Of a stretch of DNA of 18,217 nt, positions 18,185 through 18,217 are shown one piece after another. The notes under the pieces are model-generated. The model did no database searches. It was not told the origin of the DNA and worked only from the letters and a program-made list of their open reading frames with translations. The first letter of the stretch is position 1, and the number at the start of each line of letters is the position of its first letter. Both the position numbers and the translations under genes were made by a program. Origin of the DNA: Chloromonas sp. AAM2 (lineage: Eukaryota; Chlorophyta; Chlorophyceae; Chlamydomonadales; Chlamydomonadaceae); the NCBI GenBank assembly GCA_004335635.1, contig QAXH01001258.1, positions 1 to 18,217 on the forward strand, written 5' to 3'.

Positions 18185-18217
18185 CGTAGCAAAGCCAGAG
18201 AGTGTATTGTTGAAAGA
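17948..18217 (-). other. Intron of the MCCase beta gene, running off the window
   Basis: Upstream of the last exon (to the right on the plus strand) no further coding exon is visible before the window ends. The stretch carries the AAC-tailed repeat at 18104-18185. The 1-base overhang (G at 17947 before TAC) means the intron is phase 2, as expected if the preceding codon is a CCG proline or similar. Confidence 0.5.
18104..18185 (+). mobile_element. (AAC)13-tailed repeat, second family
   Basis: CTTGCCCCTGCTGAGCAGTC and following bases (18104-18128) match 7753-7729 exactly on the other strand. Then GTACTGAAGGCCATGT (18130-18145) matches 5559-5544 (intron 8) and 16254-16239 on the other strand. 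An uninterrupted (AAC)13 tract fills 18147-18185. The order body, CATGTAAA, AAC tail parallels copy B, suggesting a common mode of insertion. Confidence 0.65.

Overview
This window looks like nuclear DNA of a green alga, most likely a chlorophycean of the Chlamydomonas/Volvox/Haematococcus type. The reasons are many short exons split by GT-AG introns with TGCAG-type acceptors, TGTAA (UGUAA) motifs downstream of stop codons, a plant-type methionine gamma-lyase, an MCCase beta tail, and abundant (GTT)n/(AAC)n-tailed dispersed repeats. Base composition is mixed, roughly half G+C by eye. The exact species cannot be told from the sequence. I see no bacterial operon, CRISPR array, prophage or defence island.

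Layout. Positions 1-2415 are mostly non-coding, with a striking foldback (945-1124) whose central arms are 74 bp and nearly perfect. Positions 2416-9247 (+) hold the one gene I can reconstruct with high confidence: a 15-exon PLP-dependent methionine gamma-lyase. All 14 introns are GT-AG, the phases join cleanly, and the product is 601 residues: a catalytic core of about 418 residues plus an unusual 183-residue low-complexity tail. Its introns carry an AT-rich organelle-like insert, copies of dispersed repeats and two clean tandem arrays. Positions 9248-12173 hold the 3' UTR and otherwise repeat-rich sequence with no recognisable gene.

Positions 14911-12174 (-) encode a three-exon, 483-residue F-box/LRR-like protein. 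Its 930-nt second intron contains, on the opposite strand, an ORF ending in a clear C5-cytosine DNA methyltransferase motif IV. Positions 15491-16412 contain a few exon-like segments (+) of a gene I cannot name. Near 16.2 kb lies a copy of methionine gamma-lyase exon 8/intron 8. At the right edge (17947-17755, -) is the last exon of methylcrotonoyl-CoA carboxylase beta, whose last codons and stop are part of a 47-bp tandem array running into its 3' flank.

How the genes relate: the two recognisable enzymes both act in amino-acid breakdown (methionine; leucine). They are far apart and on opposite strands, so I see no evidence of a shared system. The most notable content is repeat biology: foldback, (AAC)n-tailed element families, a gene fragment duplicated with its splice donor, and a tandem array built from a stop codon and poly(A)-type signal.
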